Position numbers and translations under genes: made by a program
Notes under the pieces: model-generated
Database searches by the model: none
What the model saw: only the letters and a program-made list of their open reading frames with translations
What the model was told of the DNA's origin: nothing
Shown: positions 34,542 through 42,698 of the stretch, in pieces
Position numbering within the stretch: the first letter of the stretch is position 1
How the letters are laid out: the number at the start of each line of letters is the position of its first letter
Assembly: GCA_964514655.1 (NCBI GenBank)
Contig: CAZEQY010000002.1
Coordinates: 62,001-126,000, forward strand
Direction: 5' to 3'
Source of the DNA: SZAS-7 sp964514655
GTDB taxonomy: Bacteria > Chlamydiota > Chlamydiia > Chlamydiales > FEN-1388
DNA length: 64,000 nucleotides

Positions 34542-36743
34542 ATGTCATCAATTAGTGATAAACCAAAATGGCAACAAAATGTTCCTGATAGTTGGGTACG
34601 TGAAGCAAGCCAAACAAAAAAATATCCGCTTGTCCTCAATGGAATGCAGTTTTGCCGTTCGTGGACAATTTCAGACTCCTTTCGAGACCTAGTCCAAAAT
34701 GCTGTCGACAGCATCTATGCTGTCCATAAAAAGACCCACAAATGCAAAAAACCTCGCGTCGTACTTGATAAACCGCCGAGTACTTGGAACAAAAATGCAG
34801 ATATAGTTGCTAAAATTTTTATAGAATGCGAAAAAGGACAGCGCCAAGGCCCGGTTGGCTACTTTGTATGGACAACTCCTGGAGAAACCTATGCCGGGCC
34901 AGTTGTCACCATAATTAACCTGAATGCGCATTTTTCGCCCAGTGCACTAAGGATCGGCACTTCTACAAAAGGTGCAGGTGATGCCGGCGGCCATGGAGAA
35001 GGCCTAAAAGCTGCTGTAACCGCCGCAATACGAGCAGAAGCTGCTTTTGAAATTTTTCAGTCAGGAGTTGCCATAAAGTTTATCCATGGAGGAGATAGTG
35101 TCGATTATAAGGCATCATCGCCCGTGCATAAAGCACTCCAGTTTAAATCTCTCACAAAAATGCTCACAAAAACTCTTGGCGTTTCTAGCCGAGATGATGT
35201 GGTCGTTCACGTTGGTAACACCCCTACGCTTCGTTTTGAAGACTTTCAAGATGCTGTACAACGCTTTCTCTTTCTCACCCATAGGCATCCAAATTCGCTT
35301 GAACCAGACAATTTTCCTGTCGTTAACAGAAAAGAAACAAAATCAGGTCGTGCACTACTTCTTGGAGAGGAATTTGCCGGAAAAGTATATGCTGTAGGTA
35401 TCTACTTTAAAACAAATGAGGGCTTCCAGACGCTGTATGGAGTCGATTTTATTAAATCAGACGCCCCATGTCGAGACCGCAACGAAATTTCCCATAGGGA
35501 ATACCTCCATGCAATGGGAGAGCTTATTTCTGAGATCTTAGAAGCTGACCCCGAATTTGCTCACGTGCTTTTATCAGAATTTAAACAGGCAGAATATAAT
35601 CCTACACTCGTACAACACCTTGTGAAACTGCCGATACGTGCATCTGATACAGCTATAAAACATCTGATCCAAGCATACAAAAACAAACCAGAAAATGCCG
35701 GCATCAAGTACATCGTTTCCGGCACTTCTGCCGATCATCTTACGGATGCGGCTATTGTCCCCATGTGGTGCGATGTCAGGGCATGTAGGGTAGTTCCTCC
35801 ACTTCTTTTTGACCTTATCTCAAAAGGCTATCCATCTATTCAAGAGATCAAAACTGAAACAAGCGAAAGGCTGGAAGCTTGTGCACTAGAGAGCGAAGAT
35901 ACAGAGCAACTACGTGCATGGATACGTAAAAGAAGTGAATTTTTTGGAGAGTCTCATCTGTTACAAATATTGATTGACCACATAGAAGTGCGTCGAACAG
36001 GGGGTTTACTGAATGTACCCTATTACATTATCAAGAATAATAAAATTATTTTTTCTCAGCGCATTTTAGACCTTATGCAGAGCAATTCTCTTAAGTTTTT
36101 AGATCTTTTAGTAACAGCCGTAAGAGAAGCAGCTGAAATCTATCGCGAACAGCCACCCATCCAAATCAAAATTAGGCTTATCAAGAAGAACGAAAACCAC
36201 TGGAACTTTACATCGGACTTTGTTGTACATGACAATCTAGAGACAAATAATAAATTGGATACTGACGGTGCTGCTGTTAGACAGCTTGAAAAAGAGCTAA
36301 CAGAAAGTATTCCATTTGGCACACATACAATTCTAGCAACACCAAGTGGCTATGACGAATGGATAAGACTTACAGGAGAAGATCTAGAACTGCTCACAAC
36401 TCGATCGATCAACGCTTGTACTAAGGCCTTATCAATACTCACTCCTGTAGGATGTAGGCTTGGCTTTTATGTAGCCCCAGACTCAAATTTCCTAGGCTAT
36501 GCAGGAGAAGATATAGGAATTAGAATTAATCTACGCTCAGTACTTCTAGAGCTTGCTATGGGAAATGTTGTAGAAGAGAGCACCCTACAGGCCTACTTTG
36601 ATCGTCTCATCGCGCACGAATATGCCCACTACGTGCACATAAACGATGACCACAGCCCGGATCATGACAGAAGAACTGAAGCAAATATGCAAAAACTTCT
36701 ACAAGCCGCCTATTCTTTAGCAAAGTTGCCAAGCTTAGGCTGA
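34542..36743 (+). CDS. GHKL-type ATPase fused to a C-terminal HExxH metallopeptidase-like region
   Basis: 733 residues. The N terminus has features of a GHKL (Hsp90/histidine-kinase/MutL/MORC) ATP-binding fold: SFRDLVQNAVDS (N-box, Asn53, Asp56) and, around 147-156, GGHGEGLKAA, which resembles the glycine-rich lid G-x-x-G-x-G-x-K. The middle is unassigned. Near the C terminus is a zinc-type motif, HEYAHYVH (His692, Glu693, His696), followed by DHSPDHDRRTEANM, whose acidic/His residues could give a third ligand. ATPase plus peptidase is an unusual pairing; I know no named family. No signal peptide. Two TATAAT-like boxes lie within 40 bp upstream. Convergent with aspS, overlapping by 34 bp. Confidence 0.75.
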   Translation: MSSISDKPKWQQNVPDSWVREASQTKKYPLVLNGMQFCRSWTISDSFRDLVQNAVDSIYAVHKKTHKCKKPRVVLDKPPSTWNKNADIVAKIFIECEKGQRQGPVGYFVWTTPGETYAGPVVTIINLNAHFSPSALRIGTSTKGAGDAGGHGEGLKAAVTAAIRAEAAFEIFQSGVAIKFIHGGDSVDYKASSPVHKALQFKSLTKMLTKTLGVSSRDDVVVHVGNTPTLRFEDFQDAVQRFLFLTHRHPNSLEPDNFPVVNRKETKSGRALLLGEEFAGKVYAVGIYFKTNEGFQTLYGVDFIKSDAPCRDRNEISHREYLHAMGELISEILEADPEFAHVLLSEFKQAEYNPTLVQHLVKLPIRASDTAIKHLIQAYKNKPENAGIKYIVSGTSADHLTDAAIVPMWCDVRACRVVPPLLFDLISKGYPSIQEIKTETSERLEACALESEDTEQLRAWIRKRSEFFGESHLLQILIDHIEVRRTGGLLNVPYYIIKNNKIIFSQRILDLMQSNSLKFLDLLVTAVREAAEIYREQPPIQIKIRLIKKNENHWNFTSDFVVHDNLETNNKLDTDGAAVRQLEKELTESIPFGTHTILATPSGYDEWIRLTGEDLELLTTRSINACTKALSILTPVGCRLGFYVAPDSNFLGYAGEDIGIRINLRSVLLELAMGNVVEESTLQAYFDRLIAHEYAHYVHINDDHSPDHDRRTEANMQKLLQAAYSLAKLPSLG

Positions 36744-38524
36744 ATCAGCGTGACAAGGTCTTTTGCCTTCATCACGATAGACTCAGTCATAAGGCCACAG
36801 TTAAAGGCGGCTTTATCGCCATTTGCAAGGCGCTCATCAAAATAGGTGTCTAAGTTTAGCAGCATACCAAAGGGGGGAATACCGCCTATAGTTATGCCAA
36901 AGCGGTCTTTTATAACCTCTGGATCTTCAAATTCACACTTTTCGCCAACAGCGTCAGCTATTGACTTCATGTCTAGCTTGAGGTTTGCAGGGATGTTAAA
37001 CTGGTAGTTCTTTTTGCTATTTTTGCCGCGAAGAATAATAGCTTTTACGCCCTCTTCTATGCGCGTGCCTCTAAGAGTTGCTGAGTCTTGGCTTGTCGGC
37101 GTTGCTTCATGGACAAGGTGCTGAAATTCAAAGTCGCCCTGCTTAAGTAGTCGCATGATTTCGTTGCGTATACCTTCTTCGCCGTAAAAAATTTTGGCTT
37201 TGATGCGATTTCCTGCAATGCGCTTTGGATCAGATGGAAAGAGCGAAGCTTCTCGTATGTTCTTGAGGTGAAGCAAGGTCATTGTAAGGCGCTCTAAACC
37301 CATTCCAAAGCCGCCATGAGGTGGCATGCCAAACTTAAAGATACTCAAGTAATCATCAAAATTTGCGGGATCCATGCCTTTTGCACGGATGCCTTCAACC
37401 ATAGAGTCATAGGTATGGCGACGCTGGCCACCTGATGTAATTTCAGTTCCTGCGCACAGAAGGTCAAAAGTGTTAGTAAGTTCCGGCGTACCATCTGTTG
37501 GATAGGCATAAAAGGGCCGCTTTTCTGTCTTCCAGTCGATGATAAATATGCAGTCCGTTCCAAATTTCTCTAGGGCATATTTACAAAGCTCTTTTTCTGC
37601 TGCAGGACTTAAGTCGGGCTCTTGGCGCTCATCAACTCCTGTACGCGTATAATATAGCTCTTGAGCCTCTTTAAAGGTTATGCGAGGAAAAGGTACATCT
37701 TTTGGCGCCTTTACAATAGTGCCTCCGAGAGTTTCTATTTCCTGCTTGCAGTGGGTGTGTAGATACTCTACCATAAACTTAAGGCAGTTTTCCTGGACGT
37801 CCATAACTTCACTCCAGTGAGTAAAAAAGCCCATTTCAAACTCAAACTGCTTGCCTTCAGCAAGGTGTCTGGGAGTATGTGAACTTTCTGCGCGGAAAAA
37901 TGGCATCAAAGCATACACGCGCTCATTTACCCCCACCATAATCTGCTTATAAAGCTGGCTACTTTGAGCAAGCGTTGCTGTATAGCCAAAGTAGTCTACA
38001 GTAAAAAATTCAGCGCCGCCTTCTGATGAAGCGCCGATGATATTTGGAGCAAAATACTCTACCGCTTTTACCTGATCGTGCATAAAGAGCCTAAAGGCAT
38101 GTGTAAGCTCTGCCTGGATTTTAAACACGGCCTGAAGCTGGCGGTTACGTAGCGCTATTGGCCTATGGTCCAAGATATATTCAAGCTCATAGGGCATTTC
38201 AGGCTTGTAGTACTCAACAGGAGGCGCCTGTGTTATAGGCACATCGACGGTAATTGTAGGGTTATGAATTTCGATCCCAAGGCCTGCTTGATCTGACTTT
38301 ACGGCTTTACCGCTTATCGTCAAAACAGTTCCAGGATGTAGTGAAGAGATCTTTTTATATTCGTCTTTATTTTCTATGACAACCTGAGCAAAGCCCGTGC
38401 GGTCTCGTAAGATAAGAAAGTTAAGTTTGCCAATAGCTCGAAGATTGTTGAGCCAGCCTTTAAGGGTAACTTCTTGGCCGTTATGTTCACTAAGCTCTGA
38501 AATGAGGGTTCTTTTTGCTGTCAT
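36710..38524 (-). CDS. aspS: Archaeal/eukaryotic-type aspartyl-tRNA synthetase fused to a YbaK-like editing domain
   Basis: 604 residues. Residues 1-105 form the OB-fold anticodon-binding domain. Residues about 115-440 form a class II catalytic core with motif 2 FFRAESSHTPRHLAEG, KRPFYAYP, EITSGGQRRH and motif 3 GGFGMGLERL, which is the archaeal/eukaryotic AspRS style and lacks the bacterial GAD insertion. From about 450 a YbaK/ProX-type aminoacyl-tRNA deacylase follows (LVHEATPTSQDSA, LKLDMKSIADAVG, IGGIPPFGMLLNLDTYFD). Charges tRNA-Asp, and perhaps tRNA-Asn if non-discriminating. The editing domain may hydrolyse mischarged tRNA (inference). Chlamydia trachomatis has a bacterial-type AspRS elsewhere, as far as I recall, so this copy may be horizontally acquired. 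Confidence 0.87.
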   Translation of the reverse strand: MTAKRTLISELSEHNGQEVTLKGWLNNLRAIGKLNFLILRDRTGFAQVVIENKDEYKKISSLHPGTVLTISGKAVKSDQAGLGIEIHNPTITVDVPITQAPPVEYYKPEMPYELEYILDHRPIALRNRQLQAVFKIQAELTHAFRLFMHDQVKAVEYFAPNIIGASSEGGAEFFTVDYFGYTATLAQSSQLYKQIMVGVNERVYALMPFFRAESSHTPRHLAEGKQFEFEMGFFTHWSEVMDVQENCLKFMVEYLHTHCKQEIETLGGTIVKAPKDVPFPRITFKEAQELYYTRTGVDERQEPDLSPAAEKELCKYALEKFGTDCIFIIDWKTEKRPFYAYPTDGTPELTNTFDLLCAGTEITSGGQRRHTYDSMVEGIRAKGMDPANFDDYLSIFKFGMPPHGGFGMGLERLTMTLLHLKNIREASLFPSDPKRIAGNRIKAKIFYGEEGIRNEIMRLLKQGDFEFQHLVHEATPTSQDSATLRGTRIEEGVKAIILRGKNSKKNYQFNIPANLKLDMKSIADAVGEKCEFEDPEVIKDRFGITIGGIPPFGMLLNLDTYFDERLANGDKAAFNCGLMTESIVMKAKDLVTLIQPKLGNFAKE

Positions 38525-38557
38525 ACGCTTTCTCGTTTAGATGAGCAAACGAGCATA

Positions 38558-39130
38558 TCACAGATGTAATAAATACAAACGAAATTTGTTAAGCGCCTTG
38601 GAGCGAGCTGAAATTTTGCTTGCTTCATCAAGAGAAAGTTCGGCAAGCGTTTTTTTAGTTGTTGTTTCTTGAACAATGCCATTCCAGCTATAGGTATGAG
38701 CCATGCGCTCTCCGCGCGGCATAACGATAGTACCTTCTAAAGAGCCTTCAAAGATATCTATCTCTTTGAGAGACCTACCAAAGGCTATATGACAAACAAC
38801 CCGGCAGCTTCTATCGCTATAGTTCGAAATAAGCTTAGCTATACCTTCATCACCAATTGCCTCTAAAAAACTACGCACATAAGGGCCCGGAAGGCCACCA
38901 ATTGCCGGGCAATGTAAGGAAATATCATCGATAATACAGGGCTCATGAAGCTTTGAAAATGCTTCTAGTATCTTGTGCTCGGCAATTTTTCTGCTAGATC
39001 CCTGAATTTCTTCTAGATCAAGGGGAGTGTGAACAATTTCAAAGCCCTTAGAAGCAAGAAACTCAAGATCAAGCACCTTAGCCGCTTCTTCAAATTTTCC
39101 TTTATTACCTGTCACATAGTGAATTTTCAT
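38558..39130 (-). CDS. ITPase / HAM1-family non-canonical purine NTP pyrophosphatase
   Basis: 190 residues from the ATG at 39130; the frame is open to 39199 but the extra part is not family-like. Hydrolyses ITP, XTP and dITP to monophosphates, cleaning the nucleotide pool. Motifs: YVTGNKGKFEEA (nucleotide loop), LDLEEIQG, IIDDISLHCPAIGGLPGPYV (catalytic acids plus GGLPGPY) and a C-terminal SARSKAL. The GGLPGPY-type segment and overall look are closer to eukaryotic/archaeal ITPA than to bacterial RdgB. It lies next to an AspRS with similar affinity, which may hint at joint acquisition. No Shine-Dalgarno sequence before the ATG. Confidence 0.85.
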   Translation of the reverse strand: MKIHYVTGNKGKFEEAAKVLDLEFLASKGFEIVHTPLDLEEIQGSSRKIAEHKILEAFSKLHEPCIIDDISLHCPAIGGLPGPYVRSFLEAIGDEGIAKLISNYSDRSCRVVCHIAFGRSLKEIDIFEGSLEGTIVMPRGERMAHTYSWNGIVQETTTKKTLAELSLDEASKISARSKALNKFRLYLLHL

Positions 39131-39246
39131 AATAATACTTATAATAAAAAACTTCCTTTTACGCAAGAGAATAGCCTTACTGTTTTTCGCTTCCATCATA
39201 TTCCATTTTTTGATATCCTACCTGGCAATTACGAAGGAATCTAGGC

Positions 39247-40575
39247 ATGTTTACCGCGTTGTCGGATACATTTAGGACAGTATTTTCTAAGCTCGCCGGA
39301 CAGAAAAAACTCACTGAAGATAACATTTCAGATGGGTTAAATGATGTTCGCCTTGCGCTGCTTGAAGCCGACGTGCAGTATGGCGTTGCCAAAAACTTCA
39401 TCAAGCGCGTTAAGGATAAAGCAGTTGGCGAAAAAATTATCGACTCTGTAAGTGCCTCTCAGCAGTTTGTAAAGATCGTACACGATGAGCTTATAGCCCT
39501 TATGGGTGGCAGTGAAGACGAACTGAGATTTACCAAAAAGCCTGCCTGCATACTGCTACTTGGCTTGCAAGGCTCCGGAAAGACCACACACAGCGTAAAG
39601 CTTGCCAACTTTCTAAAGAAAAAAGGACGCTTTAAAAACCCCTGTGTAGTAGCCTGCGACCTACAAAGACCTGCTGCAAAAGAGCAGTTAAAGACACTTG
39701 CGGCCTTCTCACACATTGCCTGCTATAGCCAAGAGGGCACTAGCGACCCCATTCAGGTAGCAAAAAATGCCCTGGCACATGCCCCAAGTTCGGGCTGGGA
39801 TCTGTTGATATTTGATACGGCAGGAAGGCTCCATATCGACGAGCCGTTGATGGCAGAACTTCATAAGATGAAAGAGCTTGTAGCGCCTGAAGAGACGCTC
39901 CTCGTTGTAAATGCAGCAACAGGCCAAGACGCAATTAAAACGGCAGCTAACTTTCATGAGCAGATTGGCATTACTGGCACAATCCTTTCCATGCTTGACG
40001 GCACCTCCCGAGGCGGCGCGGCTATCTCTATTCGCGAAGTTACGGGCATGCCTATTAAGTTTGAAGGTATTGGCGAAAAGATTGACGATATCCAGGTGTT
40101 TAACCCCACCTCTATGGCCGATAGAATTCTCGGCATGGGTGACACCATAAACCTCGTGCGTAAGGCCGAAGAGTTTATAGACAAAAAAGATGCTGAAGCG
40201 ATGGAAAAGAAGCTGCGCACTGCCAGCTTTACCTTTGATGACTACCTCAAGCAGATGCAGACACTAAAAAAAATGGGTTCCATGAAGAGCCTTCTTGGCA
40301 TGCTCCCGGGCATGTCAAAGCTCAAAGAACTCAATATCGACGACAAAGAACTCGTCAGAGTAGAAGCTATTATTTTATCGATGACACGCGATGAGAGGCA
40401 AGAAAAGTGTGAACTGCATATGGGCAGAAGACGCAGAATTGCTAAAGGCAGCGGCACATCGCTAGATGATGTAAATCGCCTGTATAAATCGTTTAAACAG
40501 GCAAAACAGTTTTTTAAAAATGTTCCTAATATGAAACAACTCGAGAAGATGCTCGGAGGAAATGTATGGCGTTAA
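39247..40575 (+). CDS. ffh: Signal recognition particle protein Ffh
   Basis: GTPase of the SRP that binds signal sequences at the ribosome and delivers them to FtsY/SecYEG. 442 residues: N domain (helical bundle), G domain with GLQGSGKTTHSVKLA (P-loop), VACDLQRPAAKEQL, LIFDTAGRLHID, and a C-terminal methionine-rich M domain from about 330 (MQTLKKMGSMKSLLGMLPGM). AGGAA lies 8 bases before the ATG. Overlaps rpsP by 10 bp. First gene of ffh-rpsP-trmD-rplS-rnhB, matching the chlamydial order. Confidence 0.97.
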   Translation: MFTALSDTFRTVFSKLAGQKKLTEDNISDGLNDVRLALLEADVQYGVAKNFIKRVKDKAVGEKIIDSVSASQQFVKIVHDELIALMGGSEDELRFTKKPACILLLGLQGSGKTTHSVKLANFLKKKGRFKNPCVVACDLQRPAAKEQLKTLAAFSHIACYSQEGTSDPIQVAKNALAHAPSSGWDLLIFDTAGRLHIDEPLMAELHKMKELVAPEETLLVVNAATGQDAIKTAANFHEQIGITGTILSMLDGTSRGGAAISIREVTGMPIKFEGIGEKIDDIQVFNPTSMADRILGMGDTINLVRKAEEFIDKKDAEAMEKKLRTASFTFDDYLKQMQTLKKMGSMKSLLGMLPGMSKLKELNIDDKELVRVEAIILSMTRDERQEKCELHMGRRRRIAKGSGTSLDDVNRLYKSFKQAKQFFKNVPNMKQLEKMLGGNVWR

Positions 40576-40889
40576 AAATAAGATTAAGAAGTCAAGGTGC
40601 AACAAACCGTGTTATGTACCGCCTTGTTGTAACAGACAGCCGCTCACCAAGAGATGGTAAGTACCTAGAAGCTATCGGCTGGTATAACCCCTATGCAAAC
40701 GACGACGCAAGCCGTTTGAATGTAAAAACAGACCGCGTGCAGCACTGGATTAACAACGGCGCTATCCTTAGCGAATGCGCAGAAAGCCTTGTTAAACAAG
40801 CAGCACCAGCTATCGTTCAGGCACTAAACCAGCGCAGAATGAGAGCCGCTACAAAGAGAAGACAAAGACGCGCAGGAAAGGCGAAATAA
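40566..40889 (+). CDS. rpsP: 30S ribosomal protein S16
   Basis: 107 residues. Recognisable by KIRLRSQGATNRVMYRLVVTDSRSPRDGKYLEAIGWYNP and a basic C-terminal tail. It binds 16S rRNA during early assembly. Start overlaps the end of ffh by 10 bp (ATG preceded by GGAGGAAAT), so the two are co-translated. Followed within 6 bases by trmD. Confidence 0.97.
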   Translation: MALKIRLRSQGATNRVMYRLVVTDSRSPRDGKYLEAIGWYNPYANDDASRLNVKTDRVQHWINNGAILSECAESLVKQAAPAIVQALNQRRMRAATKRRQRRAGKAK

Positions 40890-40895
40890 GCTACT

Positions 40896-41612
40896 TTGGA
40901 TATCGATATTCTCTGCCTATTTCCTGAGTATTTTACAGGCCCACTTGATGTAAGCATGATCAAGCGAGCAAAGGAAAAGGGAGTTATCAATATCGATATC
41001 ATAGATATTCGCAGCTTTTCTCAAGAGCGGTTTAAAAAGGTAGACGATAGACCCTACGGCGGGGGGCCAGGAATGGTCATGATGGCAGATCCGGTAGCGC
41101 GAGCAATTAGATCAAGAAAGAGGCCAGAATCGAAAACAATATACCTAAGCCCACAAGGCGCGCCGCTAACGGCAAATAAATGCCGAGAGCTAGCTAAAGA
41201 AAAGCACCTCATCTTGCTCTCAGGGCATTATGAAGGCATCGACCAAAGAGTGATAGAGAGCGATGTTGACGAAGAAATCAGTATCGGCGACTATGTACTG
41301 ACAAATGGAAGTTTAGCAGCTCTTGTACTGATTGATGCCACAAGCCGCTTTGTACCGGGCGTCTTAGGAGATGATGAAGCGAACCTCTATGACTCCTTTG
41401 AAGAGTCGCTACATGGCTTATTAGACTGGCCGCATTATACGCGGCCCGAAGAGTTTGAAGGTGTAAAAGTACCTGAGGTACTACTCTCTGGCGACCATGC
41501 AAAGGTTGCAAGGTGGAGACTAAAGGCAGCAGAAGAAAAGACACAAAAAATACGTCCTGACCTCTGGCAAAAATATATGGCCAAAGAGTCAGACAAAAAA
41601 AAGTTACTATAG
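40896..41612 (+). CDS. trmD: tRNA (guanine-N1-)-methyltransferase
   Basis: Methylates G37 of tRNAs with a 3'-adjacent G using S-adenosylmethionine, preventing frameshifts. 238 residues. The N-terminal DIDILCLFPEYFTG, DDRPYGGGPGM and the SPOUT knot motifs (LLSGHYEGIDQRV and SIGDYVLTNGS) are clear. The start must be TTG at 40896: the first ATG lies after the essential N-terminal strand. It sits 6 bases after rpsP and before rplS, the usual operon. Confidence 0.95.
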   Translation: MDIDILCLFPEYFTGPLDVSMIKRAKEKGVINIDIIDIRSFSQERFKKVDDRPYGGGPGMVMMADPVARAIRSRKRPESKTIYLSPQGAPLTANKCRELAKEKHLILLSGHYEGIDQRVIESDVDEEISIGDYVLTNGSLAALVLIDATSRFVPGVLGDDEANLYDSFEESLHGLLDWPHYTRPEEFEGVKVPEVLLSGDHAKVARWRLKAAEEKTQKIRPDLWQKYMAKESDKKKLL

Positions 41613-41623
41613 GAGAATTGATC

Positions 41624-42037
41624 ATGAGCAAACATAGCGTGATTCAGGCATTTGAACAAAAGCAGATTAAAACGAACATACCTGACTTTGCAGTTGGCGA
41701 TACCATCACTGTTAAGCTTCGCATCGTGGAAGAAGGTGGCAAAGAGCGTCTTCAGTCCTTTACAGGAACATGCATAGCACGTACCGGCACAGGCATTTCA
41801 GAGACTATCTCGCTTCACCGCATTGCATACGGCGAAGGTATGGAGCGCGTATTTTACCTACACAGCCCGCTTATCGCTAACATCGAGTTAGTGCGCCGTG
41901 GCGATGTGCGCCGCAGCAAACTCTACTACCTACGTGGCTCATCTGGTAAAGCGTCTAAAGTAAAGGGTCGCTACCATCAAGAAGCTGAAACTGTTGAAGC
42001 TGCCCCAGTAGAAAATGCAGCAGATGCAACAGCTTGA
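41624..42037 (+). CDS. rplS: 50S ribosomal protein L19
   Basis: 137 residues, somewhat longer than usual because of a C-terminal Ala/Glu-rich tail. Family signature: DTITVKLRIVEEGGKERLQSFTG, GISETISLHRIAYG, RRGDVRRSKLYYLRGSSGKA. The ATG at 41624 has AGGAG 8 bases upstream, which decides it over the in-frame TTG at 41618. Its last 23 bp overlap rnhB. Confidence 0.96.
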   Translation: MSKHSVIQAFEQKQIKTNIPDFAVGDTITVKLRIVEEGGKERLQSFTGTCIARTGTGISETISLHRIAYGEGMERVFYLHSPLIANIELVRRGDVRRSKLYYLRGSSGKASKVKGRYHQEAETVEAAPVENAADATA

Positions 42038-42698
42038 GATTTTTGATCTCTTAGAAGCTAAAAAGCCTCCACTTGACGCCCTCATAGAGCATGAGCTTAC
42101 TTTATGGAAGAGCGGCTACAAGATGATCGCGGGCGTTGATGAAGTAGGACGAGGGCCACTTGCTGGCCCTGTCGTAGCCTGTGCTTGCATATTGCCAAAA
42201 GGTATTGTATTTCACGGGATTAAAGACTCTAAAATGCTCTCACACGAAGAGCGAAAGCGCTTTTCAGACTATTTAACTACTCGCCCGGATGTCATTTGGG
42301 CCCTAGGCATTGTATCCCCAGAAAAAATTGACGAAATAAATATACTACGAGCTACTCTGCTTGCGATGAAAGAGGCTATTGACGCTTTAAGCCAAAAGCC
42401 CGATTTTGTCTTAGTAGACGGCAGGGACCGCCCACCCACTACAATAGACACCCAAGCCCTCATCAAAGGTGATACCTTAAGCCAAAGCATAGGAGCCGCC
42501 TCCATCATTGCCAAAGTCTATCGCGATGAGCTAATGGACCGCTATCATGAACAATACCCCCACTACGGCTTTAACGCCCATAAAGGCTACGGCACCGCGC
42601 AACACAAAAAAGCTATAGAAGCCCACGGCTTATGCCCCATCCACCGCAAAACCTTCGCAAAACAAGAGCCTCAAAAAGAGTCTCTCACTCTTTTTTAA
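42015..42698 (+). CDS. rnhB: Ribonuclease HII
   Basis: Removes RNA from RNA-DNA hybrids and single ribonucleotides from DNA. 227 residues. Catalytic residues are seen in AGVDEVGRGPLAGPVVACA, IKDSKMLSHEER, VDGRDRPP and a C-terminal FNAHKGYGTAQHKKAI. It overlaps rplS by 23 bp. In Chlamydia gmk follows; here an acyltransferase-like gene runs in the opposite direction, overlapping by 14 bp at a bidirectional hairpin. Confidence 0.95.
   Translation: MQQMQQLEIFDLLEAKKPPLDALIEHELTLWKSGYKMIAGVDEVGRGPLAGPVVACACILPKGIVFHGIKDSKMLSHEERKRFSDYLTTRPDVIWALGIVSPEKIDEINILRATLLAMKEAIDALSQKPDFVLVDGRDRPPTTIDTQALIKGDTLSQSIGAASIIAKVYRDELMDRYHEQYPHYGFNAHKGYGTAQHKKAIEAHGLCPIHRKTFAKQEPQKESLTLF
42673..42695. terminator. 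Bidirectional terminator between rnhB and the acyltransferase gene
   Basis: AAAAAGAGT (42673-42681), loop CTCTC, ACTCTTTTT (42687-42695), continuing TTTTAAA. The A- and T-runs make it work on both strands. It lies over the 3' ends of both convergent genes. Confidence 0.65.

Noticed and set aside
41278..41659. Two minus-strand frames over trmD/rplS
   Set aside because: Shadows of well-identified trmD and rplS; no start signals.
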